Below, piece by piece: positions 1 to 7,447 of a DNA stretch of 16,786 bases. Origin of the DNA: Desulfovibrio sp. UBA2564 (lineage in GTDB: Bacteria; Desulfobacterota; Desulfovibrionia; Desulfovibrionales; Desulfovibrionaceae); the NCBI GenBank assembly GCA_002340305.1, contig DDLU01000258.1, forward strand, positions 1 through 16,786. The letters are read 5' to 3'. The first letter of the stretch is position 1. Every line of letters starts with the position of its first letter. Both the position numbers and the translations under genes were made by a program. Below the pieces are notes generated by a model. That model saw nothing but the letters and a program-made list of their open reading frames with translations, was not told the origin of the DNA and did no database searches.

Positions 1-553
1 CGGCATACAGGAACGCGGTCACGGTGTGAATGGAAAATGCCCACACGATTGAGGTGTATACCAGAGGCTTAACCCATTTAGGATGGGAAACACGCTGGCG
101 GTCACACTCAAGGCATGTCCAACCGATAACAACGTTCAGGATCAGGTATCCGTTCAGAACGATCATATCCCAGAAAAGGATAGAGTTCGGAGTCGGATGG
201 AAGATGATGTTCAGCATACGCTGGGGTTGTCCGATGTCGACGATAATGAAACCGAGACACATGACAACAGCTGCGATAGCCATGAATTCACCCATGATTA
301 CCATGCCTTTGAACTTCTTGTAATGATGGAAGTAGTAAGGCAGTACGATCATAACACCGGATGCAGCGAGACCGACAAGATAGGTGAACTGTGCAATATA
401 AAAACCCCAGGAAACATCACGGTTAAGACCGGTGATAGTCATCCCTTCCTGAAGCTGAGTCAGATATGTGCAGAAACCGGCACCGATAATGAGCAGCAGG
501 AAACCAATCCAAGCCCAGTATTTCGGTCCGCCTTTAAAAGCTTTTTCGAGCAT
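1..553 (-). CDS. dsrP: DsrP, NrfD-like integral membrane subunit of the DsrMKJOP complex (3' end beyond window)
   Basis: Only the first 184 codons are present; the frame is open to base 1, so the C-terminal part lies outside. Translation from the ATG at 553 begins MLEKAFKGGPKYWAWIGFLL and shows at least four hydrophobic segments separated by short loops, as in NrfD/PsrC-type quinone-interacting membrane proteins. The family member in this operon is DsrP, believed to exchange electrons between the menaquinone pool and the periplasmic DsrO/DsrJ subunits. The start lies 14 bases after the dsrO stop and is preceded by a G-rich Shine-Dalgarno stretch, so it is the last visible gene of the dsrMKJOP transcript. 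The assignment rests on position plus the NrfD-like hydropathy. Quinone-site residues in the missing part cannot be assessed. Confidence 0.93.
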   Translation of the reverse strand, partial: MLEKAFKGGPKYWAWIGFLLLIIGAGFCTYLTQLQEGMTITGLNRDVSWGFYIAQFTYLVGLAASGVMIVLPYYFHHYKKFKGMVIMGEFMAIAAVVMCLGFIIVDIGQPQRMLNIIFHPTPNSILFWDMIVLNGYLILNVVIGWTCLECDRQRVSHPKWVKPLVYTSIVWAFSIHTVTAFLYA

Positions 554-567
554 ATCAGGCTTCCCCC

Positions 568-1347
568 CTAGATGATGTAGTAAACGCCGGGCTCAGTGCC
601 TGCGGCAGGTTTTCTACGGAGTGTGAAGTTCTCACGCAGGGCCTTTCTCACATTGGAGTCGGGATCCTGCAGATCGCCGAAGATGATCGCGCCTTCGGAT
701 TTTTCCGCACATGCGGGAAGTTCACCTACAGCGAGACGCTCAACACAGAAGTTGCATTTTTCAACAACGCCGCGCATACGGGTGGGGAACTTCATGTTGA
801 TATTGTCCATATCCAGATGGAGTCTGGGATCCATGAAGTTGAAGCTACGAGCGCCGAAAGGACAAGCTGCCATGCAGTAACGGCAACCGATGCAGCGGTG
901 GTAGTCCATCGCTACGATGTTGTCAGGGCGTTTAAAGGTAGCCTTAGTGGGGCATACGCGTACACAGGAAGGATGCTCGCAGTGGTTGCAGAGCAGGGGA
1001 AACCTGTGTGTTTCCTGCGCTTCGGAGGGGAAGTTGTTTTCCTGTTCGGGAAATACTTCACCGTAAGAACCGGACCACAGCCACTTGATGTCCTGATCGG
1101 AATCGATGGTGGGCACGTTGTGGATGTGGTGGCAGGTTTCAGCCAGAGCTTCAATTGCTTCTTCAGTATTAAGTTTGCGGGTATCAATTACCATTGCCCA
1201 GCGTTTGGCGTGCAGGGATTTGGAGTTGACTTCAGCGTGGGCTGCGCCGCCGGGTCCACCTGATGCCATGGCAGCGGTGGGAGCGATGCAAAGACCGGCA
1301 GCGGAGAGGCCTGCGAACTTAAGGAAGTTTCTTCTACTCTGTTTCAT
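568..1347 (-). CDS. dsrO: DsrO, periplasmic Tat-exported iron-sulfur subunit of DsrMKJOP
   Basis: This 259-residue ferredoxin-like protein belongs to the FdnH/NrfC family and passes electrons between DsrP and DsrJ. Residues 4-10 (SRRNFLK) followed by a hydrophobic stretch to about residue 27 form a twin-arginine signal, placing it in the periplasm. Cysteine groups are C120/C123/C128/C132, C152/C155/C158/C162 and C198/C201/C213. The third group ends CAEKSEG, so the usual fourth cysteine plus proline is replaced by serine (S217) and glutamate. The family's N-terminal cluster motif after IDTRK is also absent; only C72 remains near HIHNVP. Two complete cluster-binding motifs and one incomplete one are therefore visible. 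The ATG at 1347 overlaps the dsrJ stop by one base (TAATG), a sign of translational coupling. Confidence 0.96.
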   Translation of the reverse strand: MKQSRRNFLKFAGLSAAGLCIAPTAAMASGGPGGAAHAEVNSKSLHAKRWAMVIDTRKLNTEEAIEALAETCHHIHNVPTIDSDQDIKWLWSGSYGEVFPEQENNFPSEAQETHRFPLLCNHCEHPSCVRVCPTKATFKRPDNIVAMDYHRCIGCRYCMAACPFGARSFNFMDPRLHLDMDNINMKFPTRMRGVVEKCNFCVERLAVGELPACAEKSEGAIIFGDLQDPDSNVRKALRENFTLRRKPAAGTEPGVYYII

Positions 1348-1724
1348 TATTTAGCCTCCTTGGGAGGTACGTGGCAATCCCAGCAGTAGGGAGTTACACT
1401 CGCATCAACGTGGCACTTGTCGCAGAACTGTTCCTTGCTGGTGTGGCACTGCATACAGGTGTTCTGAAGGCTGATGGTGTATTTATCGCCTTTAGCACTG
1501 ATGTAAGTCCTTTTGCCTTCGCGAAGAGCCATATCTCTCCACTGGTCAAGAAGCTTCATGTGGTTCTCACGCATGTTCTGAGTGGGAGCAACACAAACTT
1601 TAGCGTTCTTGGGCAGTTCTACCTTGGGTTCTTCATAGCTTCCGCCGATGTTGAACCAGAAAGGCATGGACACCAGGCCGAGGAAGATAACCAGTCCGGT
1701 TATAATTTTTCCACCGTAGTGCAT
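1347..1724 (-). CDS. dsrJ: DsrJ, membrane-anchored triheme cytochrome c of DsrMKJOP
   Basis: This 125-residue protein has an uncleaved signal anchor at about residues 6-25 and three heme-c motifs: CMQCH at 90-94, CDKCH at 101-105 and CWDCH at 114-118. The family is a periplasmic triheme cytochrome. Published work on DsrJ from Desulfovibrio and Allochromatium describes three different heme ligations, one with His/Cys coordination. The single non-heme cysteine here is C44 (AKVCVAP), the likely cysteine ligand by position; that is inference. The start is three bases after the dsrK stop, and its ribosome-binding site (GGAGG) lies inside the last dsrK codons. Length and motif count match the family. 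Confidence 0.97.
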   Translation of the reverse strand: MHYGGKIITGLVIFLGLVSMPFWFNIGGSYEEPKVELPKNAKVCVAPTQNMRENHMKLLDQWRDMALREGKRTYISAKGDKYTISLQNTCMQCHTSKEQFCDKCHVDASVTPYCWDCHVPPKEAK

Positions 1725-1727
1725 GAT

Positions 1728-3335
1728 TTAACCCTCCTTCCCGGGCAGAGGATTGAAACGAAGGTCTGTTTCCCTTTCTTTTTCGCCATCAAGGATGAGA
1801 GCGTTACCAACAAGTTCGTGTACACCGCAGACATCTACGCCGGGTGCCCAGTAGTTGGCCAGAGGGGGAAGGGTCGCACGGTCAATAGCGCAGATGCAGG
1901 AGAGCATGTTTACATCGTGCTGTTCCTGAACTGCTTTCAGTGCGTTACCGCGAGGCAGACCGCCGCGCATACGGATTTCCATGATTTCATCAGTGTTAAG
2001 GCCGGAACCGCCGGCGCAGCAGAAAGTTTGCTCGCGGATGGTCTGTTCTGGCATTTCAAAGAAGTTCTTAACAACATTTTTGATAACGTAACGAGGCTCG
2101 TCCATGAGGCCCATGGCGCGTGCGGGGTTACAGGAATCGTGGAAGGTGGCGCGGATATGATCGTTTCTGCTGGGATCAAGCTTCAGTTTGTTGTGCTTCA
2201 TCAGGTCAGCAGTAAACTCAGTTATGTGGACCATTTTGGTCTGACGTGCATTTTCGAACACGGTACCGGTGATCGGGTTCACGGGAACTTCAAGATTGTT
2301 CGCGGGACCGTTCATGGTGTCCATGTACTGGTTGATAACACGCCACATGTGCCCGCACTCACCGCCGAGGATCCACTTTGCACCGAGGCGGTCGGCTTCG
2401 GCGTACATCTTGGCGTTCAGTTTCTTCATCATATCAGCAGAGGTGAAGAGACCGAAGTTACCGCCTTCAGATGCGTAGGTGGACAGGGTGTAGTCGAGCC
2501 CGATGTGATCGAACAGCATCAGATAACCCATGAAGGTGTAGATGCCGGGATCAGCGAATACGTCACCGGAAGGGGTAATGAAGATAACTTCATGGCCTTT
2601 TTCGTTCATGGGAACGTTCAGGCGCTTACCGGTGATTTCTTCGATATCATCGACCATGAAGTCTACGATGTCTTTAAATGCGTGAGGCTGGATACCGAGG
2701 TGGTTACCGGTACGGTTACAGTTGGAAACCGGCTCGAGAATCCAGTTGATGTTCACACCGCAAAGGTGCAGCAGTTCACGCGCCATCATGGTTACTTCCG
2801 CTGTATCGATGCCGTAGGGGCAGTACAGGGAACAACGGCGGCACTCTGTGCACTGGTAGAAGTAAATGAACCATTCTTTGAGAACATCTTCGGTCATAAC
2901 CCTGGACCCGGTGAGGGTGGACAGGATTTTACCGGCCAGTGTGAATTCGCCGCGATAGATGGAACGCATAAGCTCCGCACGCAGGACGGGCATGTTCTTG
3001 GGATCACCGGAACCGATGAAAAAGTGACACTTGTCTGCACAAGCACCACAGCGAACACAGATGTCCATGAATACTTTCAGTGAACGATATTTATCGAGTC
3101 TTTCCCTGAAACCTTCTTTGACAATTTCCTGCCAGTTTTCAGGAAGCTTCCAATCAACGTCAGCGGGATTCCACTCACGCGGGTTGGGCATACCCAGATA
3201 CTCGAGTTTTTCCGCTTTCGCGGGGTAACACCAGTTGCCCGGAGAGGTATCTACCGGGGTGTCCATCCACCCAGTGGACGGCGGTGTATAATTAATGCTT
3301 TTAAAAAGCTCATCAGCTTTTGGGAGGTCAGCCAT
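1728..3335 (-). CDS. dsrK: DsrK, HdrD-like cytoplasmic iron-sulfur catalytic subunit of DsrMKJOP
   Basis: This 535-residue soluble protein resembles the heterodisulfide reductase subunit HdrD. Two ferredoxin-type motifs are present: C93/C96/C99/C103 (CVRCGACADKC) and C162/C165/C168/C172 (CTECRRCSLYCP). The C-terminal half carries the CCG-type elements for a non-cubane [4Fe-4S] centre: HDSC at 399-402, CCAGG at 439-443 and C480/C482. In sulfate reducers DsrK is thought to accept electrons from DsrM and to reduce the DsrC trisulfide or disulfide made by DsrAB. The start (MADLPKADEL) has a GAGGAG Shine-Dalgarno sequence about seven bases upstream. It is separated from dsrM by 57 bases that contain a stem-loop, the widest gap within the dsr cluster proper. 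Confidence 0.97.
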   Translation of the reverse strand: MADLPKADELFKSINYTPPSTGWMDTPVDTSPGNWCYPAKAEKLEYLGMPNPREWNPADVDWKLPENWQEIVKEGFRERLDKYRSLKVFMDICVRCGACADKCHFFIGSGDPKNMPVLRAELMRSIYRGEFTLAGKILSTLTGSRVMTEDVLKEWFIYFYQCTECRRCSLYCPYGIDTAEVTMMARELLHLCGVNINWILEPVSNCNRTGNHLGIQPHAFKDIVDFMVDDIEEITGKRLNVPMNEKGHEVIFITPSGDVFADPGIYTFMGYLMLFDHIGLDYTLSTYASEGGNFGLFTSADMMKKLNAKMYAEADRLGAKWILGGECGHMWRVINQYMDTMNGPANNLEVPVNPITGTVFENARQTKMVHITEFTADLMKHNKLKLDPSRNDHIRATFHDSCNPARAMGLMDEPRYVIKNVVKNFFEMPEQTIREQTFCCAGGSGLNTDEIMEIRMRGGLPRGNALKAVQEQHDVNMLSCICAIDRATLPPLANYWAPGVDVCGVHELVGNALILDGEKERETDLRFNPLPGKEG

Positions 3336-3371
3336 GTCAACTCCTCATCAAAAGATATTTAAGGTCTGTCC

Positions 3372-3398
3372 GGCATAGGTCTTAAAAGACCTCTATGC
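3372..3398 (-). other. Stem-loop at the dsrM/dsrK junction
   Basis: The sequence from 3372 to 3398 folds as two arms, GGCATA-GGTCTT and AAGACC-TATGCC, with a two-base bulge and a two-base centre. It includes the dsrM stop codon. On the operon strand no T-run follows, so it is not an obvious terminator for dsr mRNA; on the opposite strand a run of seven T's follows. Its position between two cistrons suggests a role in mRNA processing or stability, which is inference. Confidence 0.55.
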
Positions 3399-4388
3399 CT
3401 TTTTTTCCACCGGGAGACCCGCTTCAATCATTGCTTCCCTGAATTCGTCTTCATAAGCCTCATAGCTGTGGGGCTTGATGTTAGGATCGTTCCAGGGGTT
3501 CTCGTGATGGTTGATACGGGTATCGTTGGGCATGTTCCTTGTGGGAGACAGGAATACGCCGCCCGCGTGCATCAGCTTACTGAAGGGGAAGTATACCAGC
3601 AGCACACACACGAGGAAGAGGTGGATGAAGAACACCACGCTCACACCTTCGGGAATAACAGGGCTGAAGGTTACAAGACCCATAGTCAGCTTCTTGATGG
3701 CCAGGATGTCTACGTGCTCAAAGTAGCGCATGTAGATGCCGGAAAGGGCGATGCCGATGATAAGAAGCAGCGGGAAGTAGTCGGTTACCAGAGAGATGTA
3801 ACGCAGTTTGGGATCCTTAAGTCTGCGGCCGAGCAGAAAGCCGAGGCCGGCAAGAATCAGGAGGTCTGACATGTACAGTCTGGGAACACCGATCTGCATG
3901 ATACCGTCGATCATTTCGACGAAAGCAATACATTCGGGAACCGGTTCGAAGAAGAGTCTCATGTGCCTGATCACGATGAGCAGGAATGAGTAGTGGAAGA
4001 GCAGGGAGAACAGCCACAAAAATTTTGATGAGGCGTAAGTTACTCTTCCATCCCTGAGTTCTACTTTAGTGTTCCTGAAAAGGGAACGAAAGCAACAGAT
4101 CTCAAGGATCATACGGATAAAAGTTTGACCCGGAGTCACGGGGTTGTCAAAGCGGTCATGCTGGATAAAATCCAGAGACTTCTGCTGTCCGCCCGTGGTC
4201 GGGATACGGAAAGGAACCGGGCTCTTAGCCCAGCCGATAATCCGGTTGGCAAAGCCTACCAGAAATACGGCAACTGCTACATACGGTAGCAGAGTGCCGA
4301 ACAGTCCTGCCATGTGTGCAGAACCCACTCCGAAGAGTGCGATGAGCACCAGGGCAAAAACTAAAACGAGTGAGTACAAAGCGTTCAT
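3393..4388 (-). CDS. dsrM: DsrM, cytochrome b-type membrane subunit of DsrMKJOP
   Basis: This 331-residue protein has about six hydrophobic segments, at roughly 3-25, 27-50, 121-146, 173-188, 203-222 and 249-270. It resembles NarI/HdrE heme-b quinol oxidases. H132, H142, H256 and H274 lie in or next to these segments and are candidate heme ligands; which pair up cannot be decided from one sequence. The family role is to pass electrons between menaquinol and DsrK on the cytoplasmic face. The C-terminal 50 residues are hydrophilic and rich in charged residues, ending EKKA. The ATG at 4388 is preceded by a GGTGAAGG ribosome-binding sequence. It is the first complex gene and follows the RsbRD-like gene by 47 bases. 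Confidence 0.96.
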   Translation of the reverse strand: MNALYSLVLVFALVLIALFGVGSAHMAGLFGTLLPYVAVAVFLVGFANRIIGWAKSPVPFRIPTTGGQQKSLDFIQHDRFDNPVTPGQTFIRMILEICCFRSLFRNTKVELRDGRVTYASSKFLWLFSLLFHYSFLLIVIRHMRLFFEPVPECIAFVEMIDGIMQIGVPRLYMSDLLILAGLGFLLGRRLKDPKLRYISLVTDYFPLLLIIGIALSGIYMRYFEHVDILAIKKLTMGLVTFSPVIPEGVSVVFFIHLFLVCVLLVYFPFSKLMHAGGVFLSPTRNMPNDTRINHHENPWNDPNIKPHSYEAYEDEFREAMIEAGLPVEKKA

Positions 4389-4413
4389 CTACCTTCACCT
4401 CGCTTATACGTTT

Positions 4414-4430
4414 GGCTTCCTTGGGAAGCC
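4414..4430 (-). other. Short stem-loop between the RsbRD-like gene and dsrM
   Basis: Perfect seven-base arms GGCTTCC and GGAAGCC enclose a three-base loop, within the 47 bases before dsrM. No T-run follows in the direction of transcription. Together with the hairpin after dsrM it may mark RNA processing or attenuation points in the operon, but the sequence alone does not show this. Confidence 0.45.
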
Positions 4431-4435
4431 GGCCA

Positions 4436-4966
4436 CTACACCTGTCCGGCCCCTTTGGCCGAAACGTCCTCGATTTTGTTGACCCGCCTAAGGAGCATGT
4501 GATGCGATCTTTTGATCTCATCAATCCTCATTTGCGCAATCAAATCCCTATTCTTGGTATAGATGTCGAACGCGATAAGCCCCAGATTGTCTATCCGGGC
4601 CTCAAACGCGAGCAACTCATCAAGTTTGCCTTCGTTTTTCAATTCATCCATGAACTCGTCTCTCATGAGTTTCTTGAAAAGGAAGACAAAGCTTAAAGCT
4701 TTGGATGGTGCGAAGTCCTGAACGGTTCTGATTTTAATCAGTTCGTCAAGGGACTTTGCAAGATCGTCGGCACTTTTCCATTCAAGGATCAGGTCAAAAA
4801 GCTCGCTCGTGACCTTTTTGATGGTGACTCCGACAGGGTTTGTGAACTGGTCTTTGTTAGATTTCCATACTTCCTGTGTTTCTTTAGGGTAGGAAGAAAG
4901 AACCAGATCATACCATTTTTGTGTCAGGTCTTCTTTTCTTTCCGACAATTTTTGTACAAGGCTCAT
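4436..4966 (-). CDS. RsbRD N-terminal-domain-like protein heading the dsrMKJOP operon
   Basis: This 176-residue, mostly helical, soluble and highly charged protein has no signal peptide or membrane segment. The opening (LSERKEDLTQKWYDLVLSSY) and the pattern of alternating hydrophobic helices fit the RsbRD N-terminal domain, a globin-like fold known as the sensory part of RsbR-type stressosome proteins. No STAS domain follows; the protein stops after the sensor-like part. It is co-oriented with dsrM, 47 bases upstream, and appears to be the first gene of the operon. An AGGTG ribosome-binding sequence lies five bases before the ATG. Family membership is from pattern recognition, not a search. 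A regulatory or sensory role for the Dsr complex is inference from position. Confidence 0.75.
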   Translation of the reverse strand: MSLVQKLSERKEDLTQKWYDLVLSSYPKETQEVWKSNKDQFTNPVGVTIKKVTSELFDLILEWKSADDLAKSLDELIKIRTVQDFAPSKALSFVFLFKKLMRDEFMDELKNEGKLDELLAFEARIDNLGLIAFDIYTKNRDLIAQMRIDEIKRSHHMLLRRVNKIEDVSAKGAGQV

Positions 4967-5344
4967 TTTTCACCTGTCTTTATAAAACCATAATAAATTC
5001 CAAGACGCTGCATCCCCTTAAGGTAAGGTCTCGAAATTGAGAGCGGCTTTCAAAAAAGCCCGAAAATATGCATATTGTCACACTGTGACTAACAGGACGA
5101 TATTCCAGATACCCAGTGATTCGTCAAGGGGTTTTCGGCCTTAGTCCGGGTATCAGATGGTATGAAAATCATTGTCAAACTGCGGTTTTCAGTTTCATAT
5201 TAATGGGCTTACTCGATGGTTGGGGAAGTGAAACCCTGCCCTTAACTGGAAGCAACTTACTTTGATACTTAGCTTTGTTGTTTTCAGGGTGAAAGACCGA
5301 CTTAATCGGTGTAGATATCTTTGTTCATACATAAGGGATGTAAA
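4967..5344. promoter_or_regulatory. Divergent intergenic region between the dsr operon and sfsA
   Basis: These 378 bases contain no credible gene. They must carry the promoter of the dsr operon (minus) and probably that of sfsA (plus), but I could not pick sigma-70 or sigma-54 hexamers with confidence. Visible structures are a hairpin with arms GGCTTT/AAAGCC at 5045-5060, two abutting palindromes at 5065-5089 and a small ACCGA/TCGGT hairpin at 5296-5310. Confidence 0.6.
5065..5089. promoter_or_regulatory. Two abutting palindromes, candidate operator upstream of the dsr operon
   Basis: AATATGCATATT at 5065-5076 is a perfect 12-base palindrome. It is followed without a gap by GTCACA-C-TGTGAC at 5077-5089, a perfect dyad with a one-base centre. 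The block lies about 100-120 bases upstream of the RsbRD-like start and about 255 bases upstream of sfsA. The TGTGAC half-site recalls the CRP/FNR family, but its half-sites point the opposite way from the canonical TGTGA-N6-TCACA, so the regulator cannot be named. Confidence 0.4.
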
Positions 5345-6064
5345 ATGTCAGAACCGTTAATTTTTTATCCACAAGGTTGCCGCAGGGCCGTTTTTATCCG
5401 GCGCTATAAGCGCTTTACTGTCGAAGCCATGCTCGATGGTGATGTTGTCGGTGTTCACACAAATAACACTGGTTCCATGCTCGGTCTCCTGCGCGAAGGG
5501 CAGGAAATATTCATTTCCCCGGCTCAGAATTCCAAGCGTAAATTAAAGTGGACCCTTGAAGCAGTTGTTTCTTTTAATGAAATGATCGGGGTTAACACCT
5601 CTGTGCCTAACAAGATGCTCCAGCTGGCCTTTGAGGCCGGACAGCTTCCTGAAGCCGTGGGGTACACAACCATTAAGCGTGAAGCCAAAGTCGGTAACAG
5701 CCGTCTTGACGGTTTATTTATCGATGAATCCGCTAAGCTGCCGAATTTGTGGGTTGAGTGTAAAAACGTGACTCTCGTAGAAGATGACGTTGCCTGCTTC
5801 CCTGATGCCCAGACCGAACGCGGGCGCAAGCATCTTATGGAACTCATGGATCTCGCTGCCAAAGGCGATAGGGTAGCTCTATTTTTCTTTGTGCAGCGCA
5901 GTGATGGAAATTGTTTCGGTCCCGCCGATGTTGTTGATCCTGAATACGCAGAGCTATTTTATAAGGCTTTGGAAGTCGGTGTTGAATGCTGGGCTTACGA
6001 AGCAACGATAAGCGAGTCAGGTATTGGAATTGGGAGAAAATTACCCCTCGCTGCTTGTCGATAG
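5345..6064 (+). CDS. sfsA: SfsA family protein (sugar fermentation stimulation protein homolog)
   Basis: This protein of 239 residues matches the usual SfsA length. Hallmarks are HTNNTGSM at 38-45, GNSRLDGL at 117-124, VECKNVTL at 137-144 and FPDAQTERGRKHL at 152-164. The D122/E138/K140 spacing resembles a PD-(D/E)XK nuclease-like core, and the N-terminal part is expected to form an OB-like fold. In Escherichia coli SfsA was described as a DNA-binding protein affecting maltose metabolism; its biochemical role is unsettled. The ATG at 5345 is chosen over a TTG 24 bases earlier because AAGGGA lies just upstream and the protein then begins at the conserved region. It stands alone on the plus strand, divergent from the dsr operon. 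Confidence 0.93.
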   Translation: MSEPLIFYPQGCRRAVFIRRYKRFTVEAMLDGDVVGVHTNNTGSMLGLLREGQEIFISPAQNSKRKLKWTLEAVVSFNEMIGVNTSVPNKMLQLAFEAGQLPEAVGYTTIKREAKVGNSRLDGLFIDESAKLPNLWVECKNVTLVEDDVACFPDAQTERGRKHLMELMDLAAKGDRVALFFFVQRSDGNCFGPADVVDPEYAELFYKALEVGVECWAYEATISESGIGIGRKLPLAACR

Positions 6065-6072
6065 GTTTATGT

Positions 6073-6120
6073 CTCCGGCGGCCAGAACTGTTCCCCTTCC
6101 CCAGCCGCCGGAGGCTGCTA
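6073..6120. terminator. Convergent terminator-like palindromic repeat between sfsA and the OYE gene
   Basis: A ten-base GC-rich stem, CTCCGGCGGC at 6073-6082 pairing with GCCGCCGGAG at 6104-6113, encloses a 21-base loop. A short T-rich stretch (TCTTTTTAA) follows on the plus strand, overlapping the end of the convergent gene. The same CTCCGGCGGCC core recurs at 16569-16579 after rplS, so this also looks like a member of a dispersed repeat family used at gene ends. Confidence 0.6.
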
Positions 6121-7206
6121 TCTTTTTAATACGCAGATATTACCGTCTTCGTGCCAGCATTGGTTGCAGGCCACGCATTTTGGACGGGCGTGATCTCCAG
6201 CCTGCCAGCGTGCAGGGAAGTCTGGTTCACTGTGAAGTACCCGGGAAAGACCGAACGCGGTAATGGATAAAGTATTTAGTTTTTCCTCCATAAGCTCGAC
6301 AGAACGGTTGCCACCGGTCGAAATGACCGGGACATTAATCTGGGAAGCAATCCATGATGCGTATTCACTGAAATAGGACTGTTTTTCTTCCTTGATGATC
6401 TTTGGCTTAATGGCACTGTCGTTCCAGCCCTTGGTAAAATCGCCACCGGAAAATTCAATTGCAGTAATTCCGTGTTTTTCGAGCATTTTGGCAACCTGAG
6501 CGCTTTCCGCAACAGTAAAACCGTCTTGATCCATATAGTCTGAACAGTGGATTTTAATCAGCACCGGATAATCGGCTGAAACCTGCTTACGAATTTCATC
6601 CAGAATTTCAATTACAATGCGGGACCTGTTTTCAATCGACCCGCCGTATTCGTCCGTGCGGCGGTTGAAATAAGGGGTCAGGAACTGGCTGATCAGATAA
6701 CCGTGCGCCGCATGCATCTGGAACCCGTCAAAACCCGCTTCTTCAGCGCGCCGTGCGGCTTGCCCGTATGCTTTGACGATGGTTAGGATGTCTCTCGTGG
6801 TCATTTCCTGCGGCGTGACTTTGTAGATTGGGTGCTCAACTGCTGAAGGTCCCCAGATTGTCCGCTCGCCGACATTGTAAGCGGTTTGTGACCCACCATA
6901 GCAGCCCTGAAAGATGATCGGGGTGCCGAGGGCGTGAATGCGGTCGGTAAGTTTTTTGAGGCCGGGGATATAGCGGTCATTCCAGATGGCAGGCATGCCT
7001 GCGTTGGGCTTTTCTTCTTCTATTACATAGCCATATCCGGCAACGATCAGACCAACTCCACCGCGAGCCAGTTCTTCGAGTGTTTCAATAAGTCTACCAG
7101 TTACGTAACCTTCTTCATCAGCCATGTTTTCCCATGTTGCTGAGCGCACAAGGCGGTTTTTCATTTTAATAGTGCCGATGTTTATTTTGTCGAAAAGTGA
7201 TTTCAT
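6118..7206 (-). CDS. NADH:flavin oxidoreductase of the Old Yellow Enzyme family with a C-terminal cysteine cluster
   Basis: This 362-residue single-domain FMN-dependent TIM barrel begins MKSLFDKINIGTIKMKNR. Family markers are HAAH at 165-168 (substrate-binding histidines), RRTDEYGGSIENR at 182-194 and STGGN at 296-300 in the phosphate-binding region. The C-terminus holds C344/C347/C350/C358, resembling the [4Fe-4S] site of 2,4-dienoyl-CoA reductase-like OYEs. The second FAD/NADH domain of those enzymes is missing. The substrate is not deducible; such enzymes reduce activated C=C bonds. The frame is open upstream to 7269, but the ATG at 7206 is preferred because AGGAC lies seven bases before it and homology starts there. 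It seems monocistronic and convergent with sfsA. Confidence 0.85.
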   Translation of the reverse strand: MKSLFDKINIGTIKMKNRLVRSATWENMADEEGYVTGRLIETLEELARGGVGLIVAGYGYVIEEEKPNAGMPAIWNDRYIPGLKKLTDRIHALGTPIIFQGCYGGSQTAYNVGERTIWGPSAVEHPIYKVTPQEMTTRDILTIVKAYGQAARRAEEAGFDGFQMHAAHGYLISQFLTPYFNRRTDEYGGSIENRSRIVIEILDEIRKQVSADYPVLIKIHCSDYMDQDGFTVAESAQVAKMLEKHGITAIEFSGGDFTKGWNDSAIKPKIIKEEKQSYFSEYASWIASQINVPVISTGGNRSVELMEEKLNTLSITAFGLSRVLHSEPDFPARWQAGDHARPKCVACNQCWHEDGNICVLKR

Positions 7207-7447
7207 GTTTGTCCTGTTTTTGTTTGTGTTTGAATTTACAGTACGCGGAATCGTTGACCGATGGATCAACAGATTGGATGATAATTTGAAAACGCAGTCC
7301 TGGCTTTTGTTGTAAGCTGGTTGTTTATTTGCCGGACAGGCTGGCTGTTCGGCGTTGAAATCATATTCGTGGCAAAGCTAATAATATTCGTCAACAAGTT
7401 CCTGGTCCAACCCGTATGCATAGCAGCGGGCTGCTGCGTATAAACAT

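Noticed and set aside
1371..3083. A 570-residue open frame on the plus strand opposite dsrJ and dsrK
   Set aside because: It lies wholly antisense to two genes with unmistakable heme and iron-sulfur motifs, shows no domain pattern and has no ribosome-binding site. Codon bias in dsrK explains the absence of stops.
5065..5089. Canonical CRP/FNR, HcpR or Rex operator
   Set aside because: The half-sites have the reverse orientation and wrong spacing relative to TGTGA-N6-TCACA or TTGTGA-type Rex sites, so no named regulator was assigned.
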